From Roseibium algicola (GTDB lineage: Bacteria; Pseudomonadota; Alphaproteobacteria; Rhizobiales; Stappiaceae): DNA of 64,000 bases. The stretch lies in assembly GCF_001999245.1 (NCBI RefSeq), contig NZ_CP019630.1:5485001-5549000 (forward strand), given 5' to 3'. A program made the translations under genes and the position numbers. Positions 29,365-39,070 of this stretch are shown here, piece by piece (positions within the stretch are counted from its first letter, which is position 1; each line of letters starts with the position of its first letter). The notes under the pieces were generated by a model. The model ran no database searches, was not told the origin of the DNA, and saw nothing but the letters and a program-made list of their open reading frames with translations.

Positions 29365-30084
29365 ATGACGAATTCCTTGCGCTGGAAACGGATCCTTCTG
29401 AAACTCTCCGGCGAGGCCCTGATGGGATCGCAGGCTTTTGGAATTGACCCGGCCATCGTGCAAAGGATCGCCAAGGAAATTGCCGACGCAGTGGCTCTTG
29501 GAGCTCAGGTCGGTGTTGTCGTCGGGGGAGGGAACATCTTCCGCGGTGTTGCAGTCGCCGCCAAGGGTGGCAACCGCGTCACCGGCGACCACATGGGCAT
29601 GCTGGCCACCATCATGAACAGCCTGACGCTGGCGGATGCCCTGCGCCGCCTGAAGGTCAATGCCCGTGTTCTGTCTGCCGTATCCGTTCCCTCGATCTGT
29701 GAAACCTTTTCGCAGCGTGTCGCTGACCGCTACATGGAAGATGGCGATGTGATCGTCTTTGCAGGGGGCACCGGCAACCCGTTCTTCACCACGGACAGCG
29801 GTGCGGCTCTGCGGGCTGCTGAAATGAAGTGCGACGCCTTCCTGAAGGGGACACAGGTGGATGGCGTCTACTCCGAGGACCCCAAGGTCAACCCGAACGC
29901 GGAGCGCTATGACACCCTTGGTTATGACGAAATCATAACCCGCAACCTGAAAGTCATGGACACGACGGCCATTGCCCTGGCCCGTGACAATTCCATTCCC
30001 GTCATTGTGTTTTCCATTCACTCACCCGGCGCCCTCGTCAGTGTGCTTCAGGAAACCGGCACCTACACTGTCGTGGGTGACTGA
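29365..30084 (+). CDS. pyrH: UMP kinase
   Basis: Uridylate kinase (239 residues): phosphorylates UMP to UDP in pyrimidine nucleotide synthesis. The amino-acid-kinase fold is shown by RILLKLSGEALMG near the N-terminus, VGVVVGGGNIFRG at about 52-64, the DHMGMLATIMNSL segment and the C-terminal MDTTAIALARDNSIPVIVFS. Sits between the tsf terminator and frr, matching the conserved rpsB-tsf-pyrH-frr order. Confidence 0.97.
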   Translation: MTNSLRWKRILLKLSGEALMGSQAFGIDPAIVQRIAKEIADAVALGAQVGVVVGGGNIFRGVAVAAKGGNRVTGDHMGMLATIMNSLTLADALRRLKVNARVLSAVSVPSICETFSQRVADRYMEDGDVIVFAGGTGNPFFTTDSGAALRAAEMKCDAFLKGTQVDGVYSEDPKVNPNAERYDTLGYDEIITRNLKVMDTTAIALARDNSIPVIVFSIHSPGALVSVLQETGTYTVVGD

Positions 30085-30195
30085 AAGTTTTAAGAACCAA
30101 TCCCGGTTCAAGCTCTTGTGTTTCGGTGCGTTTATGCCATGTTGGCGCGCGCCGAGACTCTATTAAGCCAAGCACAAAACAACAGTGAGGATAAA

Positions 30196-30759
30196 ATGTC
30201 GGTAGAAGGTGTGGACCTTGATGATCTGAAGCGCCGCATGCAGGGAGCCTTGTCGGTTCTGAAAACGGAATTTGCCGGACTGCGTACCGGCCGCGCCTCT
30301 TCTTCCATGATGGATCCGATTACTGTTGATGCCTATGGCCAGTCCATGCCGATCAACCAGGTAGCCACCGTCTCCGTTCCCGAACCTCGCATGCTGGCTG
30401 TTCAGGTCTGGGACAAGAGCATGGTGTCGGCCGTTGAAAAGGCGATTCGAGAATCCAACCTTGGTTTGAACCCGGTTGTAGACGGCATGCTGCTGCGGCT
30501 GCCGATTCCCGAGCTGAACCAGGAACGCCGCCAGGAACTCATCAAGGTGGCCCACAAATACGCCGAACAGGCAAAAGTTGCGATCCGTCACGTCCGCCGC
30601 GATGGCATGGACGCCGCCAAGAAGGCCGAAAAAGACGGTGACATTTCCCAGGACGACAGCCGTGTCGCATCCGATGAAGTGCAGAAGCTGACCGACCAGA
30701 TGATCGCTGAGGTTGACGGCATGCTGGAGAAAAAAGAGCAGGAAATTTCCCAGGTCTGA
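30196..30759 (+). CDS. frr: Ribosome recycling factor
   Basis: RRF (187 residues from the ATG at 30196, after AGTGAGGATAAA) splits post-termination ribosomes together with EF-G. Domain I helices include [21 protein letters not shown], domain II covers about residues 32-105 with [20 protein letters not shown], and the C-terminal helix ends with [19 protein letters not shown]. An in-frame extension upstream lacks any RRF similarity. Positioned between pyrH and uppS as in most proteobacteria. Confidence 0.97.
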   Translation: MSVEGVDLDDLKRRMQGALSVLKTEFAGLRTGRASSSMMDPITVDAYGQSMPINQVATVSVPEPRMLAVQVWDKSMVSAVEKAIRESNLGLNPVVDGMLLRLPIPELNQERRQELIKVAHKYAEQAKVAIRHVRRDGMDAAKKAEKDGDISQDDSRVASDEVQKLTDQMIAEVDGMLEKKEQEISQV

Positions 30760-30790
30760 TCGACCTGGGGAGTGTGAGTTGGGGGAGCAC

Positions 30791-31558
30791 ATGAGCGTCA
30801 GCCCGGACCGCAACCTGCATGCACCTGCTGCGGATGAAACCGGTGCGAAAATGCCTCGTCACGTTGCCTTCATCATGGATGGCAACGGGCGATGGGCAAC
30901 TGCGCGCGGTTTGCCACGGACAGAGGGTCATCGACAGGGGCTTGCCGCGCTGCGCAAGGTGATCCGCCATGCCGGCCGTGTCGGCATCGAAACCATCACG
31001 ATCTACAGCTTCTCATCCGAAAACTGGAACCGGCCACAGGCTGAAGTTTCTTTCCTGATGGGGCTGCTGCGCCGTTTCGTGCAGCGCGATCTGAGCGAGC
31101 TTCACGAAGCCAATGTGCGTATCCGCATCATCGGCGGGCGCAGTGATCTGGAACCCGGGATTTTGGCGCTTCTGAAAGAAGCTGAAGACCTGACCCGTCA
31201 CAACACCGGCCTGAACCTGGTCGTTGCGTTCAATTATGGTGCACGGTCGGAAATCGTACGGGCAGCACAGGAGTTGGCTGCAAAGGTTCAGGCTGGAGAA
31301 ATGCAGCCGGCCGAGATAACCGAAGACGCGATCACGGCGGCGCTGGATACCTCCGGTTTGCCGGATCCGGATCTCATCATCCGCACCAGCGGAGAAATGC
31401 GTCTTTCCAACTTCCTGCTGTGGCAGGCCGCCTATTCCGAGTTTTATTTCTGCGATCTTTACTGGCCGGACTTCGATGAGGCGGCCTTCGACAAGGCTTT
31501 GAGCTGTTTCTGCAGCCGTGAGCGGCGGTACGGCGGCCTTGACGCCAAGGCCAACTGA
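30791..31558 (+). CDS. uppS: Isoprenyl (undecaprenyl) diphosphate synthase
   Basis: Cis-prenyltransferase (255 residues from the ATG at 30791, preceded by GGGGGAG) that makes undecaprenyl diphosphate, the lipid carrier for peptidoglycan and other envelope polymers. Catalytic and substrate motifs are [20 protein letters not shown] (Asp of the P-loop, about residues 24-43), [11 protein letters not shown] at about 81-91 and [18 protein letters not shown] near 201-218. Followed 15 bases later by cdsA, the expected neighbour. Confidence 0.96.
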   Translation: MSVSPDRNLHAPAADETGAKMPRHVAFIMDGNGRWATARGLPRTEGHRQGLAALRKVIRHAGRVGIETITIYSFSSENWNRPQAEVSFLMGLLRRFVQRDLSELHEANVRIRIIGGRSDLEPGILALLKEAEDLTRHNTGLNLVVAFNYGARSEIVRAAQELAAKVQAGEMQPAEITEDAITAALDTSGLPDPDLIIRTSGEMRLSNFLLWQAAYSEFYFCDLYWPDFDEAAFDKALSCFCSRERRYGGLDAKAN

Positions 31559-31573
31559 CCTCCGGCTTGAGCA

Positions 31574-32416
31574 ATGGCAGAACCACACCAGAACCCGAAA
31601 AAACTGTCCGACCTTCGCCTCAGGTTCATTTCGGCACTCGTTCTGGGGCCTCTTGTTCTTCTGATCACCTATCTGGGCAATCTGCCCTTTGCTGCGCTGA
31701 CGCTGGTCGCGTCCGGACTGTTCCTGTGGGAGTGGTTCACGATCACCGGGACACAGGCAAAGTCACCCAGTTCACTCACCGGGTTCGCCACGCTGTTTGC
31801 CATTGGGGTGCTGACCGTAGCCGGACATCCTGACCTTGGTCTCGGGGCCATGGTTGCTGGTGCTTTGATCGCCTATGCGCTTGGTGGTTTCTCCAAGGCT
31901 GGACGATGGGCCATCGAAGGGATCCTCTACAGCGGGCTTGCACTGTTCTCGCTGCTTGTACTTCGTGAAGGAAGCAACGGGCTTCTGGTCGCGTTTTTCC
32001 TGCTGTTTGTTGTCTGGGCAACCGACATATTCGCCTATTTTACCGGCCGTGCGTTGGGTGGGCCCAAGCTCTGGCCACGTGTATCCCCTAAAAAGACCTG
32101 GTCTGGTGCCATTGGCGGGCTGGTGCTCGCCACGGTTTTCGGCGCTGGTGTTGCTTTTGTCGCAAATGCGCAGGACCTGATGCTTTGGGCTTTGCTGGCG
32201 GCCGGGCTCTCGGTCGTCTCTCAGGCAGGGGACCTTCTGGAGTCTGCCATCAAGCGGCGGTTCGACGTCAAGGATTCCAGCAAACTGATCCCCGGGCATG
32301 GCGGCATCATGGACCGGATCGACGGTCTGGTGGCCGCAGCCATTTTCGCCGTGCTGATTGGCCTAGTCGCTGGCGGCAGCCTTGCAGACCCCATTGCCGG
32401 CCTCGGTCTGATTTGA
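31574..32416 (+). CDS. cdsA: Phosphatidate cytidylyltransferase
   Basis: CDP-diacylglycerol synthase (280 residues), an integral membrane enzyme that feeds phospholipid synthesis. About seven hydrophobic segments are present, and the C-terminal family signature is clear as SQAGDLLESAIKRRFDVKDSSKLIPGHGGIMDRID, given here in parts around residues 216-250, with the Asp and Lys residues of the active site. Tightly packed between uppS (15 bases) and dxr (16 bases). Confidence 0.95.
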   Translation: MAEPHQNPKKLSDLRLRFISALVLGPLVLLITYLGNLPFAALTLVASGLFLWEWFTITGTQAKSPSSLTGFATLFAIGVLTVAGHPDLGLGAMVAGALIAYALGGFSKAGRWAIEGILYSGLALFSLLVLREGSNGLLVAFFLLFVVWATDIFAYFTGRALGGPKLWPRVSPKKTWSGAIGGLVLATVFGAGVAFVANAQDLMLWALLAAGLSVVSQAGDLLESAIKRRFDVKDSSKLIPGHGGIMDRIDGLVAAAIFAVLIGLVAGGSLADPIAGLGLI

Positions 32417-32432
32417 ATTTGGAGTAACAGGC

Positions 32433-33632
32433 ATGGCAGCTGCCTCTGCAGCCCGCGACCCTGGCGCGAAAACCCGGATAACCGTTCTAGGGGCCACTGG
32501 GTCCATCGGCCAGAGCTTGGCGGATCTCATTCAAAGAAATCCGGACAGCTATGAAGTCGTCGCGCTGGTTGCGAACCGGAACGCCTCCGGCCTCGCCGAC
32601 ATGGCAAAAGCGCTAAAGACCGGTTCCGCTATCCTTGCCGAGGAAAGCTGTTATCCGGAGCTCAAGGAGCGGCTTGCCGGCAGCGGCATTGCAACGGGAG
32701 CCGGTGAGGCTGCCGTTCTGGAAGCAGTCACGCAGGATACGGATATCGTCGTCGGTGCCATAGTAGGGTCAGCGGGATTGAAGCCGACGATGGCCGCGAT
32801 CCGGCCAGGACGCCGCATTGCACTTGCCAACAAGGAATGCCTGGTTTGTGCGGGGGATCTGTTCATGGCCAAGATCCTGGCAACCGGGGCGGAACTCCTG
32901 CCCGTCGACAGCGAGCACAATGCCATCTTTCAGGTTTTTGAAACCGACAAGGCCGACATGGTCGAGAAGGTTATTCTGACGGCGTCGGGCGGACCGTTCA
33001 GGAGTGTCTCGAAAGCCGATATGGCACGGGTAACACCACAGCAGGCGCTCAAGCATCCCAACTGGGATATGGGCGCACGCATTACGATCGACAGCGCAAC
33101 GATGATGAACAAGGGCTTCGAGGTTATCGAAGCGTCCCATCTTTTTCCGGTCGCCCACGATCAGCTTGGCGTGCTGGTCCATCCGCAATCGACGGTTCAC
33201 GGACTTGTGCAATACAAGGACGGATCCCTGCTGGCTCAACTCGGTAGTCCGGACATGCGCACGCCGATCGCCCACTGCCTTGCCTTTCCCCGAAGGATGA
33301 ACGTTCCGGTGAAACGTCTGGATCTGGCGGAACTCGGCACACTCACTTTTGAAGCACCGGATCTCGACCGGTTCCCGGCGCTCCGTCTTGCACTGGAAGC
33401 CATGCGGGCAGGGGGAATGGCACCGGCTGCGCTTAACGCTGCAGATGAGGTTGCCGTGGACGCTTTTCTGAAAGGCCGGATCGGCTTCATGGACATTCCG
33501 GCTGCCATTGAAGAGGTGCTGGATGCAATGGGGGCAGGCGGCAAGCTGACGGACGCTGCCGGCGTCGAGGATGTTCTTGCCATCGACGCAGAAGCACGGC
33601 AGAAGACTGGTGAATGGATAAGAACACGGTAA
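32433..33632 (+). CDS. dxr: 1-deoxy-D-xylulose 5-phosphate reductoisomerase
   Basis: DXP reductoisomerase (399 residues), which makes 2-C-methyl-D-erythritol 4-phosphate in the MEP isoprenoid pathway with NADPH. The nucleotide site is ITVLGATGSIGQSLADLI near residue 17. The metal/substrate motifs are LLPVDSEHNAIFQ at about 154-166 (Asp, Glu) and the SGGPFR and MGARITIDSATMMNKGFEVIEA segments. It precedes rseP by 112 bases. Together with uppS it supplies the isoprenoid lipid carrier used by the envelope genes nearby. Confidence 0.97.
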   Translation: MAAASAARDPGAKTRITVLGATGSIGQSLADLIQRNPDSYEVVALVANRNASGLADMAKALKTGSAILAEESCYPELKERLAGSGIATGAGEAAVLEAVTQDTDIVVGAIVGSAGLKPTMAAIRPGRRIALANKECLVCAGDLFMAKILATGAELLPVDSEHNAIFQVFETDKADMVEKVILTASGGPFRSVSKADMARVTPQQALKHPNWDMGARITIDSATMMNKGFEVIEASHLFPVAHDQLGVLVHPQSTVHGLVQYKDGSLLAQLGSPDMRTPIAHCLAFPRRMNVPVKRLDLAELGTLTFEAPDLDRFPALRLALEAMRAGGMAPAALNAADEVAVDAFLKGRIGFMDIPAAIEEVLDAMGAGGKLTDAAGVEDVLAIDAEARQKTGEWIRTR

Positions 33633-33744
33633 TCGGGGTGTTGAAGGCCCTGAATTTTTGGTCTCCCACCATTAACACGCCGTAATTTTCTTTTTAGTAC
33701 AATCCTTCAAAACAATCCTAGCTGCGCAGGATCGGACACAGTTC

Positions 33745-34887
33745 ATGGACCTTCTCGTTTCCGCCTATTCCCTGATAGTCGGCACAATCATTCCCTTTCT
33801 TTTTGTGCTTACAATCGTCGTCTTCTTCCATGAGCTCGGCCATTTCGCTGTGGCTCGTTGGTGCAACGTAAAGGTGGATGCTTTTTCCGTCGGCTTCGGG
33901 CGTGAGCTTTTCGGTTTTAATGACCGGAAGGGAACTCGTTGGAAACTCTGCTGGATTCCGCTTGGTGGCTACGTCAAGTTCGCCGGCGACGAAAATGCGG
34001 CAAGCGTACCAAGCCGTGAAGCGATTGCGCAGATGAGCGAAGAGGACCGGAAAACGGCTTTCATCGCCAAACCGGTCTGGCAACGCATGGCCGTTGTGGC
34101 CGCGGGGCCCATCGCCAACTTCCTTCTCGCAATCGTGATCTTTACCGCTCTCTTCGTAACCTCCGGCAAGCAGGGTTTCGAGCCTGTCGTCGAACAGGTT
34201 TTTGCGGGCGGCGCAGCCGAGCGCGACGGGCTTCTGGCCGGCGATATCGTGAAGGAAATTGACGGCAGGCCTATCCAGACGTTCGGCGAGATGCGTCAGA
34301 TCGTCCTGATGAACGCCAACACGCCTCTCGTTTTCGAAGTCGAACGGGGCGGGCAAGACGTTACTTTGACCGTTACGCCCGACGCGAAGGAGAAAGAAGT
34401 CTTTTTCGGTGAGAGGCAGGTGGCCGGCGATATCAGCCTGCGCGGCGTGTCCGATCCGTCTCATCTCATTCACATCAAATACGGGCTTGGCGAAGCGGCT
34501 CTTGAAGGGACTGCGGAAACCTGGCGCATCATCGAAAGCACGGTCAGCTATATCTGGGGCATCATTTCCCAGCGGCAGTCGGCGGACCAGCTTGGTGGTC
34601 CGATCCGCGTGGCCCAGATCTCTGGGCAGGTCGCAGATCTCGGGTTCCTTCCGCTCATTTCTCTGGCGGCCGTACTTTCTGTGAGCATCGGTCTGATCAA
34701 CCTGGCGCCGGTGCCGATTCTCGATGGTGGACACCTCGTTTACTTCGCTGCAGAAGCCCTGCGTGGCAAACCGCTCAGCGAAAGGGTGCAGGACGTTGGT
34801 TTCCGGATCGGTCTGGGACTTGTTCTCATGCTGATGGTGTTCGTCACATGGAAGGATATCATGCGGCTCGTGGGAACCAATTCATGA
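33745..34887 (+). CDS. rseP: RIP metalloprotease RseP
   Basis: Site-2-type intramembrane zinc protease (380 residues), which cleaves anti-sigma factors and leftover signal peptides within the inner membrane. The catalytic HELGH is in VVFFHELGHFAVARW at about residues 26-40, and the second motif LVYF-flanked ILDGGH supplies the Asp near 327. One PDZ domain is apparent between about 130 and 205 (GGAAERDGLLAGDIVKEIDG), where E. coli RseP has two. Upstream of bamA, as in most proteobacteria, which links it to envelope stress control. Confidence 0.95.
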   Translation: MDLLVSAYSLIVGTIIPFLFVLTIVVFFHELGHFAVARWCNVKVDAFSVGFGRELFGFNDRKGTRWKLCWIPLGGYVKFAGDENAASVPSREAIAQMSEEDRKTAFIAKPVWQRMAVVAAGPIANFLLAIVIFTALFVTSGKQGFEPVVEQVFAGGAAERDGLLAGDIVKEIDGRPIQTFGEMRQIVLMNANTPLVFEVERGGQDVTLTVTPDAKEKEVFFGERQVAGDISLRGVSDPSHLIHIKYGLGEAALEGTAETWRIIESTVSYIWGIISQRQSADQLGGPIRVAQISGQVADLGFLPLISLAAVLSVSIGLINLAPVPILDGGHLVYFAAEALRGKPLSERVQDVGFRIGLGLVLMLMVFVTWKDIMRLVGTNS

Positions 34888-34929
34888 CACCCGTGACATT
34901 GACGCAACGTCTTCAGACTAAATCGCTTT

Positions 34930-34945
34930 CCGCCCGGAAGGGCGG
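34930..34945 (+). other. Hairpin between rseP and bamA
   Basis: A perfect 6-bp GC stem (CCGCCC with GGGCGG) closing a GGAA tetraloop, 42 bases after rseP. No U-run follows. A TATAAA at 34966-34971 just downstream may be the -10 of a bamA-proximal promoter, but its -35 is not convincing. Confidence 0.4.
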
Positions 34946-35051
34946 TTGCGTTATCGGTAAAAACCTATAAAACACTCGTCGGTTCCGAGAATCTGCTGGG
35001 GTGAGTGCGGATTCTCGGGAGGGGTATTAAAAACAAAGGCATAGCGCAATA

Positions 35052-37433
35052 ATGCAGCGATTGCAGAGACTTACACGGGCCGTACTGTTGGCGGTTGCCG
35101 TATTTTCGATCGGGACGGTTTTGCCGAAAGCTTTCGGGCCGGTGTCCCTGGTTTCACAGGCACAGGCAGCGGTGGCCAGAAGCATTGATGTGCGTGGCAA
35201 TACCCGTGTCGAGGATGAAACCGTTGTCAGTTACATGACCATCGTTCCCGGACGCTCCTACAGCGCGTTCGATGTCGACGAGTCACTGAAGGCGCTCTAC
35301 GCAACCGGCCTTTTTGCAACGGTCGACATCACCCCGCGTGGCAGCGTTGTCGTTGTGACGGTTACCGAGAACCCGATCATCAACAGGGTCTCTTTCGAAG
35401 GTAACCGGAAGATCAAGGACAGCGCGCTGGAAACCGCCGTACGGTCTCAGCCGCGCTCGATGCTGTCCCGTGCCAAGGTTCAGGCTGACGTCCAGAATAT
35501 TCTTGAAGCTTATCGTCGCTCCGGTCGCTATGGCGCGTCCGTCGAGCCGCAGATCATCGATCGTGGTCAGAACCGTGTCGATCTCGTTTTCGAGATCAAC
35601 GAAGGTGCGAAGACCGGCGTCGAGCGGATCAGCTTCATCGGCAACTCCGCATTCAGCGACGGCCGCCTGCGCGATGTCATCCGTACACGCGAAAGCGGCC
35701 TTCTGAGCTGGCTGCGCAGCACCGATACCTACGATCCGGACCGTTTGGCTGCGGACGAGGAGTTGCTGCGTCAGTACTACAACAAGAAGGGCTATGCGGA
35801 CTTCCGTATCGTCTCCACCAGCGCAGACCTCGATCGCGAGCAGAACATCTTCTACGTGACTTTCACGGTGGAAGAGGGCGAGAAGTACGAGATTGGCGAT
35901 GTCGAGATCGTTTCCACGATTGCCGACGTTGATCCGGAAGATCTTCGCCGCCTGATCCGTACCAAGAGTGGTCAGACCTTCAACTCGCTGCGCGTCGAGC
36001 AGTCTGTCGAAGACATCACGCTTCGAGTGTCGGAAGAGGGTTATGCCTTTGCTCGTGTCCGTCCGCGTGGTGCTCGTGACTACGACAACAACACGATCTC
36101 CCTGATCTACTACATCGAAGAAGGTCCTCGCGCCTACATCGAGCGGATCAACGTGATCGGCAACGACCGTACCCGTGAGTATGTCATTCGCCGCGAGTTC
36201 GACATTGCTGAAGGCGATGCGTTCAACCGTGCGCTTGTTGACAAGGCGGAACGCCGTCTGCGCAATCTCGGTTTCTTCGAGAAGGTTTCCATCACGACGC
36301 AGCAGGGCAGTGCACCTGATCGCGTGGTCGTGAACGTTCGCGTCGAAGAAAAGCCGACTGGTGAAATTTCCTTCGGTGTCGGTTATTCGACGGTTGACGG
36401 TGTCATTGGTGACATTTCGCTGACCGAGAAGAACTTCCTGGGCCGTGGCCAGTTCGTGAAGCTCGCTGTTGGCGGCGGTACGGACACCCAGTCCTACGAG
36501 TTCCGTTTCGTTGAACCGTTCTTCATGGGACGCCGTGTTGCCCTTGATCTGGACCTCTATCGCAAGGTGGATGATGCCAACGACTACCGTTCCTTCGATC
36601 AGAAGAAGACCGGTGGCGGGTTCGGTTTCACTCTGCCGCTTCGGGAAGATGAGCTGACTGTCCGTCTGTTCTACAACATCTTCCAGGAGAAGAACTCCGA
36701 TCCGGACAACAACTCGACCAACATCAACAACTGTGACACCGCAAGCCTTTCCCTGGCGGTCTGTGACTCCCTCGGCACCTACCTGACGTCTCTGGTTGGC
36801 TACGAGCTGCGTTACAACACGCTCGACCGGATCCTGGATCCCTCCGACGGTATCTATGCTTCCTTCGGTCAGGAAATTGCTGGTCTGGGTGGCGACAGCT
36901 TCTACATCAAGACCGAAGCTCAGGCTCGCGCCTACAAGGAAATCCTGGCTGACTACGGTCTGATCGGTAGCCTGTCGGTGCGTGGTGGTAACATCATGGC
37001 CCTTGGTGATGAGCGTCTGCGTGTGTCCGAACAGTTCATGCTTGGTGGCACTCTCGTTCGTGGCTTTGAGAACCAGGGTATCGGCCCGCGTGACGCAACG
37101 ACCGAAGACGCTATCGGTGGTCGGTTCTACTTCGCGGCAACTGCCGAAACCCGGTTCCCGTTCCCGGTCATCCCGAAGGAATTCGGCCTAAGTGGTGCAG
37201 TGTTTGCCGATGCCGGTTCGCTGTGGGATGCAGACAGCAGCCTGGTGAACCTGGTGGAAACTAACGGTGGCCAGATCGACTCGAACGACTTCAACGTTCG
37301 TGCGTCGGTTGGTGCAGGTATCCGCTGGAACTCTCCGTTCGGACCTCTGCGGGCAGACTTTGCTTACCCGATCGTCAAAGACGACTCCGACAAAACGCAG
37401 ATTTTCCGGTTGAGCGGCGGTACCCGCTTCTAA
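35052..37433 (+). CDS. bamA: Outer membrane protein assembly factor BamA
   Basis: Essential outer-membrane insertase (793 residues). A Sec signal peptide (first helix about residues 9-25) ends near SQAQA. Five POTRA repeats follow between about residues 38 and 420, recognisable by RSIDVRGNTRVEDETV, INRVSFEGNRKIKDSAL, VERISFIGNSAFSDGRL and IERINVIGNDRTREYVI. The C-terminal half is a 16-strand Omp85 barrel with the VRGF motif (TLVRGFENQGIGPRD), and the chain ends in Phe (GGTRF), the classic outer-membrane signal. The gene begins the bamA-lpxD-fabZ-lpxA block; a hairpin terminator sits directly after it. Confidence 0.97.
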   Translation: MQRLQRLTRAVLLAVAVFSIGTVLPKAFGPVSLVSQAQAAVARSIDVRGNTRVEDETVVSYMTIVPGRSYSAFDVDESLKALYATGLFATVDITPRGSVVVVTVTENPIINRVSFEGNRKIKDSALETAVRSQPRSMLSRAKVQADVQNILEAYRRSGRYGASVEPQIIDRGQNRVDLVFEINEGAKTGVERISFIGNSAFSDGRLRDVIRTRESGLLSWLRSTDTYDPDRLAADEELLRQYYNKKGYADFRIVSTSADLDREQNIFYVTFTVEEGEKYEIGDVEIVSTIADVDPEDLRRLIRTKSGQTFNSLRVEQSVEDITLRVSEEGYAFARVRPRGARDYDNNTISLIYYIEEGPRAYIERINVIGNDRTREYVIRREFDIAEGDAFNRALVDKAERRLRNLGFFEKVSITTQQGSAPDRVVVNVRVEEKPTGEISFGVGYSTVDGVIGDISLTEKNFLGRGQFVKLAVGGGTDTQSYEFRFVEPFFMGRRVALDLDLYRKVDDANDYRSFDQKKTGGGFGFTLPLREDELTVRLFYNIFQEKNSDPDNNSTNINNCDTASLSLAVCDSLGTYLTSLVGYELRYNTLDRILDPSDGIYASFGQEIAGLGGDSFYIKTEAQARAYKEILADYGLIGSLSVRGGNIMALGDERLRVSEQFMLGGTLVRGFENQGIGPRDATTEDAIGGRFYFAATAETRFPFPVIPKEFGLSGAVFADAGSLWDADSSLVNLVETNGGQIDSNDFNVRASVGAGIRWNSPFGPLRADFAYPIVKDDSDKTQIFRLSGGTRF

Positions 37434-37452
37434 ACTGCGGTCACATAGGATA

Positions 37453-37487
37453 AAAAACGGCCGCCGACACGTTCGGCGGCCGTTTTT
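37453..37487 (+). terminator. Strong terminator-like hairpin between bamA and lpxD
   Basis: A perfect 15-bp stem (37453-37467 pairing with 37473-37487), a CACGT loop, GC-rich centre and an A-run/T-run base. It begins 19 bases after the bamA stop. It should end or strongly attenuate bamA transcripts, yet lpxD starts only 25 bases beyond it. Confidence 0.9.
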
Positions 37488-37512
37488 GTTGGCTGGCAAG
37501 AAGGATAACATC

Positions 37513-38550
37513 ATGTCCGAGCCAAAATTTTTTGAGTCTCCGGCTCCGGTCTCTCTTTCAGACATCGCAACGTGGGCGGAAGCTGAGATCGCTCGCGGGG
37601 AACCTACACTGGAAATAACAGGTGTAGCGCCATTGGAAGATGCTACAACCGGTGCTCTGGTGTTCTTCGACAACACCGCTTACCTGAAGCAACTGGATGG
37701 GACCACGGCAGCTGCATGCCTGGTCAACCGGAAACACAAGGACAAGGTGCCGGAGGGTGTTGCTGTTCTTGTATGTACAGATGCCTATCGCTCCTGGGCG
37801 AAGGTTCTCGCCAAACTTTATCCTGCAGCCATGGTTCCGGTAGAACCTGGCGCCGCAGTCATTTCAGAACGGGCTGTAATCGATCCGGCTGCGTCGCTGG
37901 AAGACAATGTCACGGTCGAACCTGGTGTCGTGATCGGTGCGGGGGCAGAGATCGGTGCGGGCACTGTGATCCGGGCCAACGCTGTCATCGGACAGGGTGT
38001 CAAGATTGGCCGGGACTGTGTGATTGGTTCGAATTGCACGGTTCAGCACACCGTGCTTGGCAACCGCGTATATATGCATCCTGGCGTTTGCTGCGGCCAG
38101 GATGGCTTTGGCTATGCGATGGGGCCGATGGGTCATCTCAAGGTGCCCCAGGTTGGCCGCGTGATTATTCAGGACGACGTTGAAATCGGCGCCAACACGA
38201 CCATCGATCGTGGCGCAAACCGGGATACCATCATCGGCGAAGGCACGAAGATCGATAACCAGGTTCAGATTGGCCACAATGTCGTGGTCGGACGTCACTG
38301 CGTGATCGTTTCTCAGGTCGGTCTTTCCGGAAGCTGCACGCTCGAGGACTTCGTCGCCATTGGCGGGCAAACCGGTGTGCGTGGTCACGTAACGATCGGC
38401 ATGGGGTCGCAGGTGGCCGCGGTAAGCGTAGTCAACGATGATTTGCCTGCCGGGGGACGCTACGGCGGCACGCCCGCAAAGCCGGTCAAACAGTGGTTCC
38501 GTGAAGTCGCTGCCGTCAGAAAGCTTGCAGAGCGTGGCGGCGGATCGTAA
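37513..38550 (+). CDS. lpxD: UDP-3-O-(3-hydroxymyristoyl)glucosamine N-acyltransferase
   Basis: LpxD (345 residues from the ATG at 37513, with AAGGATAAC upstream) adds the second acyl chain to the lipid A precursor. An N-terminal uridine-binding domain (about 1-100) precedes a left-handed beta-helix of hexapeptide repeats from about residue 110 (VIGAGAEIGAGTVIRANAVIG and onwards). The catalytic His is in the VQIGHNVVVGRHCVI segment near residue 257. The first codon lies just 25 bases after a strong hairpin, so it may have its own promoter or depend on read-through. Confidence 0.95.
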   Translation: MSEPKFFESPAPVSLSDIATWAEAEIARGEPTLEITGVAPLEDATTGALVFFDNTAYLKQLDGTTAAACLVNRKHKDKVPEGVAVLVCTDAYRSWAKVLAKLYPAAMVPVEPGAAVISERAVIDPAASLEDNVTVEPGVVIGAGAEIGAGTVIRANAVIGQGVKIGRDCVIGSNCTVQHTVLGNRVYMHPGVCCGQDGFGYAMGPMGHLKVPQVGRVIIQDDVEIGANTTIDRGANRDTIIGEGTKIDNQVQIGHNVVVGRHCVIVSQVGLSGSCTLEDFVAIGGQTGVRGHVTIGMGSQVAAVSVVNDDLPAGGRYGGTPAKPVKQWFREVAAVRKLAERGGGS

Positions 38551-38599
38551 ACGGAATACAAACAGGACTTTGCGGCGGTAATTCGCCAAGGGGTATTAT

Positions 38600-39064
38600 A
38601 TGGAAGACGCAGAAAACAAAACACTTGCCAGCGCAGACATCATGCGGATCATGAAGCTGCTGCCGCACAGGTATCCTTTTCTTCTGATCGACAAGATCAT
38701 CGAGATGGATGGCGACAACAGCTGCATCGGCATCAAGAACGTCACCATCAACGAACCGCACTTCACCGGACATTTTCCGGAGCGGCCCGTTTTCCCGGGT
38801 GTTCTTCTAATCGAAGCCATGGCACAGACCGCCGGGGCCCTTTGCGTTCATGCCCGTGGTGACGATGCGCCGCCGCAGCTTGTCTATTTCATGACCATCG
38901 ACAAGGCGAAGTTCCGCCGGCCTGTTGAGCCTGGTGATCAGGTTCATTTCCACGTCAAGAAGATCAAGCAACGCTCCAACATCTGGAAGTTTGACGCCGT
39001 TGCCAAGGTAGATGGCAACAAGGTCGCAGAAGCTGAAGTCAGCGCCATGCTGGTAGATGCGTGA
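38600..39064 (+). CDS. fabZ: 3-hydroxyacyl-ACP dehydratase FabZ
   Basis: Beta-hydroxyacyl-ACP dehydratase (154 residues) of fatty-acid synthesis, a hot-dog fold enzyme. [18 protein letters not shown] carries the conserved His/Tyr segment, and [20 protein letters not shown] at about residues 54-73 holds the catalytic His and Glu. It competes with lipid A synthesis for 3-hydroxyacyl-ACP, which explains its place between lpxD and lpxA. lpxA follows after 6 bases. Confidence 0.96.
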   Translation: MEDAENKTLASADIMRIMKLLPHRYPFLLIDKIIEMDGDNSCIGIKNVTINEPHFTGHFPERPVFPGVLLIEAMAQTAGALCVHARGDDAPPQLVYFMTIDKAKFRRPVEPGDQVHFHVKKIKQRSNIWKFDAVAKVDGNKVAEAEVSAMLVDA

Positions 39065-39070
39065 GGAAAT

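Noticed and set aside
30085..30195. Possible tRNA-like sequence (GGTTCAAGC) between pyrH and frr
   Set aside because: Only a T-loop-like string; no acceptor or anticodon stem can be formed around it.
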